Positions 24,835-33,239 of a stretch of 64,000 nt of DNA are shown piece after piece (the first letter of the stretch is position 1; each line of letters opens with the position of its first letter). The translations under genes were made by a program, and so were the position numbers. Origin of the DNA: G963663315 sp965116335. Lineage in GTDB: Bacteria > Pseudomonadota > Gammaproteobacteria > Arenicellales > Poriferihabitantaceae. The DNA lies in NCBI GenBank assembly GCA_965116335.1, contig OZ220677.1, positions 744,001-808,000 of the forward strand. Direction: 5' to 3'. The notes beneath the pieces are model-generated. The model was not told the origin of the DNA, did no database searches, and saw only the letters and a program-made list of their open reading frames with translations.

Positions 24835-25905
24835 TTATTGAGAGCGGGTGCCTGAGCTTTGTGCGCTCAACGCGCTGCCCAGTAATTTCGCGGTGACATC
24901 GACTGTCGAGATAACCTCTTTATACTGCATTCTGGTCGGGCCGATCACTCCGAGCACACCCACCCGCTGGTTATCCACCTTGTACGGGGCAGAGATCACG
25001 CTACAATTCTGGAATGGCTCATACCCCGATTCCTCCCCGATAAAGATATTTACGCCACCGGCAAACATACTTTTCTGTAGCAGATCAAACAATATCTGCT
25101 TGGTCTTGAACGCATCGAATAGTGCTTTCAGCTTATCCATCTCGGCAAAATCCGGGATGGACAACAGATTATTCTCGCCACTGACCAGAACATTTTCCAC
25201 GACATCATTATCCGTATCGAATAATTGACCCGCCATATTCACCGCAGTCCTCATCTCGCGGTGCATACTCTTTCGATCCTGCTTCATGTGGAGAAATAAT
25301 TCCGCTCTGACTCCATCAAGTGTCCGGGCACTGTACTCACCATTAAAGTAATTGGTCGCCTCAATCAGTTCAGACTCTGAATACTCCCGGTGCGCCCACA
25401 GCACCTTGTTCTGTACTCGTCCATCATCGGTAACCAGAATCGCGAGCACACGCTGGCCAGACAGTTTGATGAATTCAATATGCCTGATATGCGCCTGACG
25501 GGCATCGGGAATGGATACGATGCCAGCATACGAAGTAATCTGGGAAAGCATTTCCGTAGCACTTGCCAGAATGCTGCCCGGCCCGGAGGCACTGACCAGC
25601 CTTTTCGAGATTTTCCCGGCAGAGCGGCTGTCGGTCGGTCCGACCTTGAGAATGGCATTGATAAAAAAACGGTAGCCCTTGACCGTCGGTATCCGACCCG
25701 CTGACGTATGCGGGGCATGAATCAATCCGAGATCTTCCAGATCCGCCATCACATTGCGGATGGTCGCAGGACTGAGGGACAGGTTGGGCTCCTTGGACAG
25801 GGTTCTTGAGCCGACCGGCAAGCCATCGTCAACGTAACGATGGATCAACCCGCTAAGAACAGCCTGTGCTCTTTCACTCAACTGAATATCATCAGTGGCA
25901 GGCAT
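24835..25905 (-). CDS. hrcA: Heat-inducible transcription repressor HrcA
   Basis: A 356-residue repressor. The N-terminal winged helix (ERAQAVLSGLIHRYVDDGLPVGSRTLSKEPNLSLSPATIRNVMADLEDLGLI, split here by reading) recognises CIRCE operators, and the C-terminal domain ends with the conserved SVISAPYKVDNQRVGVLGVIGPTRMQY segment. In this family HrcA represses groESL and dnaK until released by chaperonin shortage. I saw no CIRCE element (TTAGCACTC-N9-GAGTGCTAA) in this window, so the targets lie elsewhere. It is divergent from nadK, as in several gammaproteobacteria. Confidence 0.93.
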   Translation of the reverse strand: MPATDDIQLSERAQAVLSGLIHRYVDDGLPVGSRTLSKEPNLSLSPATIRNVMADLEDLGLIHAPHTSAGRIPTVKGYRFFINAILKVGPTDSRSAGKISKRLVSASGPGSILASATEMLSQITSYAGIVSIPDARQAHIRHIEFIKLSGQRVLAILVTDDGRVQNKVLWAHREYSESELIEATNYFNGEYSARTLDGVRAELFLHMKQDRKSMHREMRTAVNMAGQLFDTDNDVVENVLVSGENNLLSIPDFAEMDKLKALFDAFKTKQILFDLLQKSMFAGGVNIFIGEESGYEPFQNCSVISAPYKVDNQRVGVLGVIGPTRMQYKEVISTVDVTAKLLGSALSAQSSGTRSQ

Positions 25906-25985
25906 AAAAACTGTAAGTGTACCCGGATATTATCTGGAAATTTGTATCATGGAGACGCTCATGTCATCCACACCTGTAGTCAATT

Positions 25986-26014
25986 ATTATCATTTAAACC
26001 TTTCAGCCGGTCAA
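25986..26014 (-). promoter_or_regulatory. Candidate sigma-70 promoter for hrcA
   Basis: On the minus strand TTGACC (26009-26014), a 17-bp spacer and GATAAT (25986-25991), each hexamer matching the consensus at five of six positions. It would give a leader of about 75 bases before the hrcA ATG. Confidence 0.55.
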
Positions 26015-26022
26015 GCATCGTG

Positions 26023-26049
26023 TTGGCAAGTTCCATCCTGTTGTATACT
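26023..26049 (+). promoter_or_regulatory. Candidate promoter for nadK-recN operon
   Basis: TTGGCA (26023-26028) and TATACT (26044-26049) are separated by 15 bp, shorter than ideal. The predicted start lies about 19 bases before the nadK GTG. The region overlaps the divergent hrcA promoter. Confidence 0.35.
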
Positions 26050-26074
26050 ATTGGTTTAAGCGATTGTCCCTGCT

Positions 26075-26938
26075 GTGAAGATTACCAATATAGGCCTGTT
26101 CGGAAAGTTCAACGACAACAGTATGGCGGATGCCATTACCGTAGTCAAAGAATTTCTGGAGGGAAAACAACTCTCGGTTTTACTCGGAAACACCACATCC
26201 AGTGAAATTGAGGGAGACCGGATTGACGAGCGCAACCGGGCCATAGGCGATCAGATCGACCTGGCCATTGTGGTTGGAGGAGATGGTACGCTGCTGCATG
26301 TCGCTCGACTTCTGGCCGATCAGGACGTTCCCGCGGTGGGCATTAATCTCGGACGATTGGGTTTTTTGACCGACATTTCCTTTTCTGATCTGGAAACCGG
26401 GATTGAGGCAATCCTGGACGGGCAGTACGCCATCGAAAGCCGAACCATGCTTCAGTGTACCGCCAACAGAGACAGCGAGGTCGTTTTTTCCGGTAAGGCA
26501 TTAAATGAGATCGTACTGTCGAAAGGCAACACGGGACGTGTCATCTCATTCTCGATCCGGGTAAACGGGAAATATGTCAGTCGCATCCGGGGAGACGGAC
26601 TGATACTGGCCACCCCCACCGGCTCCACCGCGTATGCGCTGTCCGCTGGAGGGCCTATCATCTATCCGGATCTTTCTGTAATCAGTATGTCACCGATTTG
26701 CCCGCATACGTTAAGTAACCGCCCCATCATACTGGATGAGAACAATACCATCGAAATTACCGAGATCGAAACCTGCGAATCGCAGGCCAATCTGGCCCTG
26801 GACGGCGTCCTGGGTTATCCGGTTTGTGGAAATGAGACCATCACCGTTTCCCGGGCGCTGAAAAAATTGAAACTGATTCGAATCGAAGGATTCAACTATT
26901 TCGAAACGCTCTATTCCAAACTTGGCTGGCAAAGATAA
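26075..26938 (+). CDS. nadK: NAD kinase
   Basis: Phosphorylates NAD to NADP in the cytosol. The 287-residue protein has the GGDGT catalytic motif (VVGGDGTLLHVAR), NLGRLGFLTD, and the second conserved block TPTGSTAYALSAGGPI, as in all NadK proteins. The start is GTG at 26075 (MKITNIGLFGKF). It is followed 14 bp later by recN, an order found widely in gammaproteobacteria. Confidence 0.95.
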   Translation: MKITNIGLFGKFNDNSMADAITVVKEFLEGKQLSVLLGNTTSSEIEGDRIDERNRAIGDQIDLAIVVGGDGTLLHVARLLADQDVPAVGINLGRLGFLTDISFSDLETGIEAILDGQYAIESRTMLQCTANRDSEVVFSGKALNEIVLSKGNTGRVISFSIRVNGKYVSRIRGDGLILATPTGSTAYALSAGGPIIYPDLSVISMSPICPHTLSNRPIILDENNTIEITEIETCESQANLALDGVLGYPVCGNETITVSRALKKLKLIRIEGFNYFETLYSKLGWQR

Positions 26939-26952
26939 AAACCCGAAGATTG

Positions 26953-28626
26953 ATGATTGACTGGCTTGAAATCAATCGGTTTGCCATCGCAGAGCATATC
27001 GAGCTTGAGTTTGATGATCGCTTCACGACCGTAACCGGCGAGACCGGGTCCGGGAAATCGTTGATCGTAGATGCCATCAGTATTCTGCTCGGCCACCGCT
27101 CCGACAACAGCTATATTCACCATGCTCATGATAGCGCCCTGATTCAGGCCGGTTTCTCCATTCCCGACGGGCACCCTGCGATGCACTGGCTGCACAAGCA
27201 GGACATGGCCATGCAGAATGAGTGTATATTGAAGAGAATACTACGCAGAAACAAGCCCAGCCGGGGTTATATCAACGGCCATGCGGTCACCGCTACCCAA
27301 CTGAAGAGTATCGGCAGGGAACTGGTCGATATTCATGGTCAGAATGAACATCATTCATTGTTAAAAAAGTCCACCCAGCTGCATCTGCTTGACAGCGCCG
27401 CCGACAATCTGCAACCTGTCGCCGAACTGGGCCGTTGCCATGATGCCCTGCAGGATATTTCTGAACAAATTTCCCGGATTCTTCACGAGAGTGACCTCAA
27501 TCGCGACCGCTCCGACCTGCTGAAATTCCAGATCAGTGAATTAGCCGAGCTCAATCCGCAGCCGGGCGAGTGGGAAGAATTGGAGATGACTCACAAGCGA
27601 CTCAATAATCAACAGGAACTGACCGCCGGGCTGCAACAAATAGCCGACGAACTCTATGAATCGGACGGCGAGAACATAACCGGCAAATTGCTCCGCCATG
27701 TCAGTCTGCTGGAGCATCTCTGTGAATACGCGACCGACTTGGCGCCAATCAGCGATATGCTTGGCGAAGCCCGGATCACTCTTCAGGAAGCGGCAATTCA
27801 GCTACGGCCGTTTTACCGGGACATGGATATCAACCCGGAAGAAATGGAAACCATCGAAGCGCGTTTTTCCCAATACCATTCACTGGCTCGCAAGCATCGG
27901 GTTGAACCGGCCAGGCTTTTCGAGTATTCCCAGACCATGAAGAAAGACTTGGACAATCTGGAAAACCCGGAACATGAGCTGCAACGGCTACGTCTGCTTT
28001 ATGCCACAGAAGCTGAGAAATATCAGGAAATCGCGGGAGTAATCAGTGCATCGCGCAGGAAAACGGCTGCGAAACTGGTCGAAGAAGTCACCGAAATCAT
28101 GCAGGAACTGGGTATGCGGGGCGGCCAGGTGGATATCCGGTTCACCCCGTCAGCACCGGATTCATTCACGCGCCATGGCAACGAGTCTGTCGAGATTCTG
28201 GTATCGGCAAATCCGGGGCACCCGCTTCAACCACTCAACAAGGTAGCTTCCGGCGGAGAATTGTCCAGAGTCTCTCTGGCTATACAGGTCGTGCTCGCGA
28301 GGAAAGCACAGGTTCCGACATTGATATTTGACGAGGTCGATAGCGGAATCGGGGGAGAAGTCGCCAACGAGGTAGGCCGGAAACTGAAAACCCTGGGGCA
28401 TTCTGCACAAGTGATTTGCATAACCCATCTCTCTCAGGTCGCTGCCAGAGGAGACCACCATTTCCATGTTATCAAACAACAGAAAAACGGGCAGGATCAG
28501 GTGAGCACGACTGTCACCAGACTCACTCTGCAACAACGGGTCGAAGAACTCGCTCGTATGAGCGGTGGCAGGAAAATTACGGAACATTCCATGGCTCATG
28601 CCCGTGAAATGCTGGAATCGTCATGA
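26953..28626 (+). CDS. recN: DNA repair protein RecN
   Basis: An SMC-like ATPase acting in double-strand-break repair. Walker A is TGETGSGKS near residue 30; the central stretch is coiled coil (about residues 150-370); the ABC signature and Walker B are VASGGELSRVSLAIQ and PTLIFDEVDSGIGG. Length about 557 is usual. ATG 26953 is preferred over the TTG just before it. It overlaps the following acetyltransferase gene as ATGA (28623-28626), suggesting coupled translation. Confidence 0.95.
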   Translation: MIDWLEINRFAIAEHIELEFDDRFTTVTGETGSGKSLIVDAISILLGHRSDNSYIHHAHDSALIQAGFSIPDGHPAMHWLHKQDMAMQNECILKRILRRNKPSRGYINGHAVTATQLKSIGRELVDIHGQNEHHSLLKKSTQLHLLDSAADNLQPVAELGRCHDALQDISEQISRILHESDLNRDRSDLLKFQISELAELNPQPGEWEELEMTHKRLNNQQELTAGLQQIADELYESDGENITGKLLRHVSLLEHLCEYATDLAPISDMLGEARITLQEAAIQLRPFYRDMDINPEEMETIEARFSQYHSLARKHRVEPARLFEYSQTMKKDLDNLENPEHELQRLRLLYATEAEKYQEIAGVISASRRKTAAKLVEEVTEIMQELGMRGGQVDIRFTPSAPDSFTRHGNESVEILVSANPGHPLQPLNKVASGGELSRVSLAIQVVLARKAQVPTLIFDEVDSGIGGEVANEVGRKLKTLGHSAQVICITHLSQVAARGDHHFHVIKQQKNGQDQVSTTVTRLTLQQRVEELARMSGGRKITEHSMAHAREMLESS

Positions 28627-29108
28627 ATGCCCCGTTAGTCGAACAGAAACGAACACCGGCAATCCGGCCAGCCGGCCTGGATGACGTGGAAGGTATTTAC
28701 ACGTTGTTGAAATTCTACAGTGACAATGGTGTATTATTGCCGAGATCGAAATTTGACATACTCAGCGCGACACGGGATTTCTATGTCGCCGAGGACAACG
28801 GCGAAATTGTCGCCTGCGCCACATTACTGATTTATACCAGCGAACTGGGAGAGATCCGGAGTCTGGCAGTCAGCAATCAGTATATGAAACGTGGGCTGGG
28901 CATCAAACTGATTGAAAAACTGGAGGAGGATGCCCATAAGATCGGGCTATCCAAGTTGATGGCGCTGACCTATGAGGTTGGTTTTTTTGAAAAACACGGG
29001 TTTCAGGTTGTGGAAATGAGCGAACTGCCTGAAAAAGTCTGGGGGGCCTGTATTAATTGCCCCAGATTCCTGAATTGTGATGAAATCGCAATGTTGAAAT
29101 ATCTATGA
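28623..29108 (+). CDS. GNAT acetyltransferase, short ArgA-like (N-acetylglutamate synthase type)
   Basis: A 161-residue GNAT-fold enzyme. The acetyl-CoA loop is LAVSNQYMKRGLGIKLIEKLE. The C-terminus GFFEKHGFQVVEMSELPEKVW...CPRFLNCDEIAM is characteristic of the short, kinase-less N-acetylglutamate synthases related to mycobacterial Rv2747, so it may make N-acetylglutamate for arginine synthesis. This substrate assignment is by resemblance only. It overlaps recN by 4 bp and precedes bamE by 16 bp, so it sits inside the usually contiguous recN-bamE pair. Confidence 0.7.
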   Translation: MNAPLVEQKRTPAIRPAGLDDVEGIYTLLKFYSDNGVLLPRSKFDILSATRDFYVAEDNGEIVACATLLIYTSELGEIRSLAVSNQYMKRGLGIKLIEKLEEDAHKIGLSKLMALTYEVGFFEKHGFQVVEMSELPEKVWGACINCPRFLNCDEIAMLKYL

Positions 29109-29124
29109 ACGGGACAAGATTCTG

Positions 29125-29445
29125 ATGGACTTTCGTATCGGTAAATTCACTGTGATTGTGGCACTCATGGTTTCACTGAACGGCTGCGGTATTCTCTACA
29201 AACCCGATATCCAGCAGGGCAATGAGATCACCGCGCAGATGGTCGCTGAGATCGAACCCGGGATGACCCGGCGGGAAGTGGTGCGTATATTGGGAACGCC
29301 GTTGATCCATGATCCCTTTAACAAAAATCGGTGGGATTTCTACTATTCTCTGAAAAATGGAGAAACCGGACAGGTCACGCAGTACCTGACCTCGTTGATC
29401 TTTACGGATGACCAGCTGAGTCAGATTTCCACCACGGTGGAATAA
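29125..29445 (+). CDS. bamE: Outer membrane assembly lipoprotein BamE
   Basis: A 106-residue SmpA/OmlA-family lipoprotein of the BAM complex, which inserts beta-barrel proteins in the outer membrane. The lipobox is VSLNGC (cysteine about residue 21). Conserved features are KPDIQQGNEIT, VAEIEPGMTRREVVRILGTP and the DPFNKNRWDFYYS signature. It ends two bases before the convergent dsbC gene. Confidence 0.93.
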   Translation: MDFRIGKFTVIVALMVSLNGCGILYKPDIQQGNEITAQMVAEIEPGMTRREVVRILGTPLIHDPFNKNRWDFYYSLKNGETGQVTQYLTSLIFTDDQLSQISTTVE

Positions 29446-29446
29446 G

Positions 29447-30211
29447 TCATTCCCCGTCCTGGCTGTCCGTTATGCCAGCCAGGCTCAGCAATTGCTCCAC
29501 ATCTACGAATCCGGGAATCACCTGGCCGTTGTCGAGTATCATGGTCGGTGTTCCTCTGACCCCGATCTGCTGTCCGAGCACGTACTGTTGAGCCACCGGA
29601 TTGTCACAGGTGAGCGCTGCAATCTCTTCACCGGCCTTGGCAGCCGTCATGGATTCCGCCTGGTTTTGTGAGCACCACACAGAAACGGCTTTATCATAGC
29701 TGTCTGACTGTAAGCCAGCCCGCGGAAACATCAGATAGCGCACCTGAAGCCCGCGCTCCTGCAACTGTGGCACGGTTCTATGGAACTGTCGACAGTATGT
29801 GCAGTCGATGTCTGTGAAAATAGTGACATGCCGGCCAGTCGGCTCGCCCATTAGCACCATTTCAGATTCAGGAATGTCAGTAAGTGCACGCACCATATTG
29901 GCCGCCTGTAACTCATCGCCCAGATTCACCGCCCGTATCGTATCGTATACCTCGCCAATCATCAGATGGTCACCTGCGCTGGTCGCGAAAATAGTTTGTC
30001 CGCTTACTTTTACGATGTAAGTACCGGGCATGGGAGACGGCTCAATAGATTCAACAACTGCTCCTTCCGTCAGAATGGCCTCCAGTTTTTGCTTCAGGGT
30101 TTCTTCTCCTTCATCAGCACCCACCACCCAGGACGAAGCCAACGCGAACAGGAGCATCACAACGACAAACAACCGTTTTACCATCGTATGGCAGGGTATC
30201 AATCTGTTCAT
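29447..30211 (-). CDS. dsbC: Thiol:disulfide interchange protein DsbC
   Basis: A periplasmic disulfide isomerase (254 residues): signal peptide (VKRLFVVVMLLFALASSWVVGA), N-terminal dimerisation domain, and a thioredoxin domain with active-site C137-T-Y-C140 in FTDIDCTYCRQFH and cis-proline in GVRGTPTMIL. The start at 30211 overlaps the mdh stop as ATGA; an internal ATG at 30184 is the alternative. The two genes are thus co-transcribed although functionally unrelated. DsbD would be needed to keep it reduced and is not in this window. Confidence 0.92.
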   Translation of the reverse strand: MNRLIPCHTMVKRLFVVVMLLFALASSWVVGADEGEETLKQKLEAILTEGAVVESIEPSPMPGTYIVKVSGQTIFATSAGDHLMIGEVYDTIRAVNLGDELQAANMVRALTDIPESEMVLMGEPTGRHVTIFTDIDCTYCRQFHRTVPQLQERGLQVRYLMFPRAGLQSDSYDKAVSVWCSQNQAESMTAAKAGEEIAALTCDNPVAQQYVLGQQIGVRGTPTMILDNGQVIPGFVDVEQLLSLAGITDSQDGE

Positions 30212-31200
30212 CCGAGCAAGTGGGCCACTGCCTCACGTTCTTCTATCAATTCCCGCTCTGTGATCCGCATTCTTTCCCGGCTGAATTCGTCAGGCGCAAG
30301 ATCCTGGACTATTTTGTATTCACCACCGACACAGGTCACCGGGAAAGAATAGACCAACCCCTTTTCTATTCCATAACTGCCATCGGAAATAATCCCCATG
30401 CTCACCCAGTCCCCCGGCCTGGTGCCCGAAACCCAGTCCCGCACATGGTCAATCGCAGATGATGCGGCGGAAGCTGCACTGGAAGCGCCGCGCGCCTTGA
30501 TAATCGCCGCGCCGCGTTGCTGAACTTTAGGGATGAAATCGCTTGCCAGCCACTCGCGATCCAGGCTGTCGGCCACCGGACTGCCATCAGCCAGCACTTG
30601 TGAAACATCTGGATACTGGGTTGCGGAATGGTTCCCCCAGATCGTCATTCTGGTCAACTGCTCATGATGGATGCCGAGCTTCCCGGCCAGTTGTGACTTC
30701 GCGCGATTATGGTCGAGCCGGGTCATCGCGGTAAATCGGGACGGGTCTATATCCGGGGCGTTGGCAGCGGCAATCAATGCATTGGTATTGGCCGGATTAC
30801 CGACTACCAGAACACGCACATCATCGCTGGCATGGTCATTCAATGCCCTGCCCTGCACAGAAAATATCTGGCCATTATCCTTTAGCAGATCACCGCGCTC
30901 CATACCGGGACCACGCGGTTTCGACCCGACCAGCAACGCATAATCGACGCCCGCAAACGCCGTCTCAGGCTGATCAGACGCGATTACGCCAGCCACCAGC
31001 GGCCAGGCGCAATCATTCAACTCCATTACCACGCCATGAAGCGCGTCCAGCGCCGGTGGGATTTCCAGCAGTTGCAAAATGACTGGCTGGTCCTGGCCGA
31101 GCATATCCCCCGCCGCAATGCGAAATAAAAGCGCGTAGGAAATGTTGCCAGCGGCACCGGTTACCGCAACCCGGACCGGTTCTTTCATTGAGTTTTTCAA
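30208..31200 (-). CDS. mdh: Malate dehydrogenase (NAD)
   Basis: A TCA-cycle enzyme, type 2 (lactate-dehydrogenase-like cytosolic form, as in many gammaproteobacteria): VAVTGAAGNISYALLFRIAAG at the nucleotide-binding end, VGNPANTNALIA, TRLDHNRAKSQLA with the catalytic-loop arginine, and IWGNHSATQYPD with the catalytic histidine. GGAG at 31208-31211 (minus strand) lies seven bases before a TTG at 31200, giving MKNSMKEPVRVAV; ATG 31188 and ATG 31221 are alternatives. Overlaps dsbC by 4 bp. Confidence 0.93.
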   Translation of the reverse strand: MKNSMKEPVRVAVTGAAGNISYALLFRIAAGDMLGQDQPVILQLLEIPPALDALHGVVMELNDCAWPLVAGVIASDQPETAFAGVDYALLVGSKPRGPGMERGDLLKDNGQIFSVQGRALNDHASDDVRVLVVGNPANTNALIAAANAPDIDPSRFTAMTRLDHNRAKSQLAGKLGIHHEQLTRMTIWGNHSATQYPDVSQVLADGSPVADSLDREWLASDFIPKVQQRGAAIIKARGASSAASAASSAIDHVRDWVSGTRPGDWVSMGIISDGSYGIEKGLVYSFPVTCVGGEYKIVQDLAPDEFSRERMRITERELIEEREAVAHLLG

Positions 31201-31267
31201 GCTGATGCTCCTGTTCCACACATCGGATGTTGACTATAATTATACCAGAACATAACATTTGATTGTG

Positions 31268-32530
31268 ATGAGACATCTGAACTATCTGGCGGTCCTGCTC
31301 GTGCTGGCTTTGCTCACAGGCCGTGGCACCACCCCCGTTATGGCTGGGCAGCCAGACGATTTCTGGCTGGAATTGAGAGATCAGTTCAGCCTTCAGTATT
31401 CCGGGGCATCCGATCCTGGATTCAGCCACTACGAACAATTATTCGCCAAACAGGAATATTTTGACCGGGTGGGCGCCCGCGGCTACTGGTTTATGCCTTA
31501 TGTGCTGGAGCAGGTACAAAAAAGAGGAATGCCAGCGGAGACCGTCCTGCTCCCGGCCATTGAAAGTGCCTATCGACCGGATGCGGTATCTCGCTCAAAC
31601 GCGGTCGGCTTATGGCAAATCGTCGCCCCCACTGCAAGACACTACGGTCTGAGGCAGGACTTATGGATGGATGGTCGGCTCAACCTGGTTCAGTCCACCC
31701 GCGCCGCGCTGGATTATCTGGAATACCTTGCAGATGAATTTGATCAGAACTGGGAACATGTTTTTGCCGCCTACAATGCGGGTGAAGGCACGATACGCAA
31801 GGCTATTCGCAGTAATCAAAAAGCCGGCAGACCGACTGGATTTACACATTTGAAACTGCCTCGGGAAACCAGAGACTACCTGCCCAGATTGTTCGCGGTT
31901 CGGGACCTTGTCCGTCAACCGGATAAATACGGAATCAAATTGCCCCCGATTCCAAACAGACAAACCCTGGCGGTCATTGATGCACGAACCCAAACCGACC
32001 TCACTATCGCCGCTTCCCTGATCTCGACCTCCAGCAGTGAACTCTATTATTTTAATATGGGATACAAGCTCGGTGTCACCCCTCCCGATGGGCCACATAC
32101 GATTGTTCTGCCCGCTGACATGGCTGTTCAGTTACTTGCCGGGCTGGACGGACTGAATGAGCAACAAAGACTGCGCTGGGTACGCCATCGTGTCAAGAAA
32201 GGGGAATACCTGGGGTTGATTGCGAAGAAATATCAAGTCACAGTCGGTTTGATCATGTATGCCAACCGACTGTCTTCACATCTGATTCGTACCGGCCAGA
32301 TACTGAAAATTCCGGTCAGCGCCGAAAGGTCGCGGTATGCAGACAAATTCCCCGACAAGATCACCATCCAGGACGGCTATGTGTTCTATACCGTCCAACC
32401 GGGTGACTCCCTGTGGAAAATTTCCAGAGAAGCGGACACCTCAATCGCACAGATTTTAAGCTGGAACAGCCTGCTGGAGCACAATCTGTTATTTCCCGGA
32501 CAACGACTCATTATCGGCCTGTCCTCCTGA
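31268..32530 (+). CDS. Membrane-bound lytic murein transglycosylase, MltD-like
   Basis: A cell-wall hydrolase that cuts the MurNAc-GlcNAc bond. A signal sequence (LNYLAVLLVLALLTG) is followed by an SLT domain whose catalytic glutamate is in PAIESAYRPDAVSRSNAVGLWQI, plus YNAGEGTIRKAI. Two C-terminal LysM repeats bind peptidoglycan: VKKGEYLGLIAKKYQVTVG and VQPGDSLWKISREADTSIAQIL. The usual lipobox cysteine of MltD is not obvious: the position reads LLTGRG, so it may be soluble periplasmic rather than a lipoprotein. ATG 31268 is preferred to the upstream TTG. Its end overlaps the convergent udg gene by 42 bp. Confidence 0.88.
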   Translation: MRHLNYLAVLLVLALLTGRGTTPVMAGQPDDFWLELRDQFSLQYSGASDPGFSHYEQLFAKQEYFDRVGARGYWFMPYVLEQVQKRGMPAETVLLPAIESAYRPDAVSRSNAVGLWQIVAPTARHYGLRQDLWMDGRLNLVQSTRAALDYLEYLADEFDQNWEHVFAAYNAGEGTIRKAIRSNQKAGRPTGFTHLKLPRETRDYLPRLFAVRDLVRQPDKYGIKLPPIPNRQTLAVIDARTQTDLTIAASLISTSSSELYYFNMGYKLGVTPPDGPHTIVLPADMAVQLLAGLDGLNEQQRLRWVRHRVKKGEYLGLIAKKYQVTVGLIMYANRLSSHLIRTGQILKIPVSAERSRYADKFPDKITIQDGYVFYTVQPGDSLWKISREADTSIAQILSWNSLLEHNLLFPGQRLIIGLSS

Positions 32531-33235
32531 GCGCAGAGCGGGCGACTCCGGCCCCTTATGTGGTAGCCGTCCACCACCCTCGACAATGGATCTGGCGAGT
32601 AACAGGTCCTCCCAACTCTTCCTTTTCTGCATCGGACTTCGCAACAGATAAGCCGGATGATAAGTCGGGATCAGGGGGATGCCGGATTCTCCGTAGTGAA
32701 ACACACGGCCACGAAGCCGACTGATGGGTTCCCCGGTTTTCAGTAGCGATTGAGCGCTGACTGCTCCGAGAGCGACAATGATCGCGGGTTTGATGATCGC
32801 CAGTTGCCTGTGCAGGTAAGGCTCACACTGTTCAACTTCCGGGGGTGCCGGATTGCGGTTACCCGGAGGCCGACACTTGATCACGTTGGCGATGAACACA
32901 TCTTCTCGCGCCATTTTCAAAGCACCAATCATCGCGTCCAGAAGCTGCCCCGCGCGTCCGACAAAAGGCAGTCCCTGCAAATCCTCGTTCTGGCCCGGCG
33001 CCTCACCGACAAACATCCATCGGGCAACAGCGCTGCCAACTCCGGCAACCGCCTTTGTCCGGGTCAGGTGCAGTGGACAGTTGCGACATTCACCGATGGT
33101 TTCTGCCAGTTGCCGCAGCCGTTCAGTTGCATTGCCCGAATCCGGCTGAAGTTCCACCCGCACATCCCGGCTGTGCCAGATCTCAATTCCGATTTTATCG
33201 AGAATCTCGATCTGGCGCTCATTCAGCCCTGACAT
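32489..33235 (-). CDS. Uracil-DNA glycosylase, family 4 (iron-sulfur type)
   Basis: Removes uracil from DNA. The 4Fe-4S ligands begin with CRNCPLHLTR and continue with the later cysteines in VIKCRPPGNRNP and QCEPYL; the catalytic motif is GEAPGQNEDLQGLPFVGRAG, and the second motif is PTYHPAYLLR. Start ATG 33235 gives MSGLNERQIEILDKIGIEIW; an upstream in-frame start at 33280 would overlap leuA by 41 bp. It lies four bases after the leuA stop on the same strand and overlaps the convergent transglycosylase gene. Confidence 0.9.
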   Translation of the reverse strand: MSGLNERQIEILDKIGIEIWHSRDVRVELQPDSGNATERLRQLAETIGECRNCPLHLTRTKAVAGVGSAVARWMFVGEAPGQNEDLQGLPFVGRAGQLLDAMIGALKMAREDVFIANVIKCRPPGNRNPAPPEVEQCEPYLHRQLAIIKPAIIVALGAVSAQSLLKTGEPISRLRGRVFHYGESGIPLIPTYHPAYLLRSPMQKRKSWEDLLLARSIVEGGGRLPHKGPESPALRSGGQADNESLSGK

Positions 33236-33239
33236 CGAA

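Noticed and set aside
25906..26074. CIRCE operator near hrcA
   Set aside because: No TTAGCACTC-N9-GAGTGCTAA or close variant is visible in the hrcA-nadK gap.
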